Assembly: GCA_003797895.1 (NCBI GenBank)
Contig: RKQB01000013.1
Coordinates: forward strand, 1-64,000
DNA from: Cyclobacteriaceae bacterium YHN15
GTDB lineage: Bacteria > Bacteroidota > Bacteroidia > Cytophagales > Cyclobacteriaceae
Direction: 5' to 3'
Length of the DNA stretch: 64,000 bases
In this document: one piece after another, positions 63,572 through 64,000 of the stretch
Layout of the letters: each line of letters begins with the position of its first letter
How positions within the stretch are numbered: position 1 is the stretch's first letter
Notes under the pieces: generated by a model
Database searches by the model: none
What the model saw: only the letters and a program-made list of their open reading frames with translations
Told to the model about the DNA's origin: nothing
Translations under genes and position numbers: made by a program

Positions 63572-64000
63572 ATGCCCAAAAAGTCAAAACCTGCCATTAT
63601 CAAACCCTATCCCGAGCCGAAAATCATTGTCCCCAGATTTTCGGAGGAAGCAGGTTTTTACACCAGTCCGCAGCGGTCTTTCAACATGTCCCGGATAAAG
63701 GGCAAAAACACCAAACCTGAAAAACTGCTCAAAAAAGCCTTTTGGCATGCAGGCATCCGGTACAAAAGCAACAAAAGAAAACTCCCCGGAAAGCCCGACA
63801 TCAGTCTGATCAAATACAAACTGGTGATTTTTGTGGATGGCACATTCTGGCATGGGCATGATTGGGAAAACCGCCAATCCACCATCAAATCCAACCGGGA
63901 CTTCTGGATTCCGAAGATTGAGCGGAATATGCAAAGAGACCGTGAGATCAACCACTACTACCAATCCAAAGGCTGGACCGTGCTGCGGTTTTGGGATTTT
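63572..64000 (+). CDS. Vsr-type very short patch repair endonuclease (cut by window end)
   Basis: The first 143 codons of a Vsr-like endonuclease. FNMSRIKGKNTKPEKLLKKA, LPGKPDISL (metal-binding Asp) and FVDGTFWHGHDW (catalytic His region) match Vsr, which nicks T:G mismatches made by deamination of 5-methylcytosine. The start ATG (63572) follows the sulfatase stop by one base. The coding frame runs off the right edge, and a partner cytosine methyltransferase, if any, would lie outside. An N-terminal extension of about 35 residues precedes the Vsr core. Confidence 0.85.
   Translation, partial: MPKKSKPAIIKPYPEPKIIVPRFSEEAGFYTSPQRSFNMSRIKGKNTKPEKLLKKAFWHAGIRYKSNKRKLPGKPDISLIKYKLVIFVDGTFWHGHDWENRQSTIKSNRDFWIPKIERNMQRDREINHYYQSKGWTVLRFWDF

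Noticed and set aside
1..64000. tRNA, rRNA, CRISPR, insertion sequence or integrase genes
   Set aside because: I saw no cloverleaf, rRNA signature, repeat-spacer array or transposase motif on reading; a covariance-model scan would be decisive and was not possible.

Overview
The window looks like chromosomal DNA of a Bacteroidota bacterium, most likely a Cytophagales/Cyclobacteriaceae-type marine or aquatic aerobe (inference). The support is type IX secretion and gliding genes (PorP/SprF, a type B sorting-domain adhesin, GldB), an AT-rich background, repeated TAnnTTTG promoter elements, and family types typical of the phylum (DUF3127, GIN-domain, fasciclin, YcxB-like). I recognised no rRNA, tRNA, CRISPR array, insertion sequence or prophage.

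Layout. 0.1-9.3 kb: a possible small ORF, aldehyde dehydrogenase, P1-family peptidase, an Fe-S photolyase behind a perfect palindromic terminator, a PorP/SprF-adhesin pair, and lysA. 9.4-16.6 kb: a three-gene histidine kinase/response regulator/BNR-lipoprotein operon, a transglutaminase-like secreted protein, rlmH, a fasciclin protein, small membrane proteins and a Fur-family regulator. 16.7-21.5 kb: a candidate specialised-metabolite locus with an FAD oxidoreductase, a UbiA-family prenyltransferase, a type III polyketide synthase and a methyltransferase, with an Lcl-type lipoprotein gene inside it. 21.5-30.6 kb: an MscS channel, a membrane-anchored MutS-like ATPase, purK-purE, a DUF3127 protein with an SSB-like tip, an ECF sigma factor with a small partner, an esterase, and nth.

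30.6-58.6 kb is a large cell-surface polysaccharide region. The plus-strand part holds asparagine synthase, glycosyltransferases, a radical SAM/SPASM protein, SLBB export protein, Wzz, Wzx, Wzy, a hybrid histidine kinase and methyltransferases. The minus-strand part holds a polyprenyl glycosylphosphotransferase, a GlfT-like glycosyltransferase, a TylF-like methyltransferase, a second flippase and UDP-galactopyranose mutase. Together they suggest a Wzx/Wzy-type polymer that probably contains galactofuranose. GldB, a two-domain fasciclin lipoprotein, a 2'-5' RNA ligase-like protein and a tandem universal stress protein lie among them.

58.8-64.0 kb: a GIN-domain lipoprotein, a 16-cysteine copper-storage-type protein, a Tat-exported amidohydrolase, a sulfatase lipoprotein with a C-terminal helical-repeat extension, and a Vsr-type endonuclease cut by the window edge. 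Lines sampled from about 60.3 kb onward are visibly more GC-rich than the rest, which may mark a transferred block.
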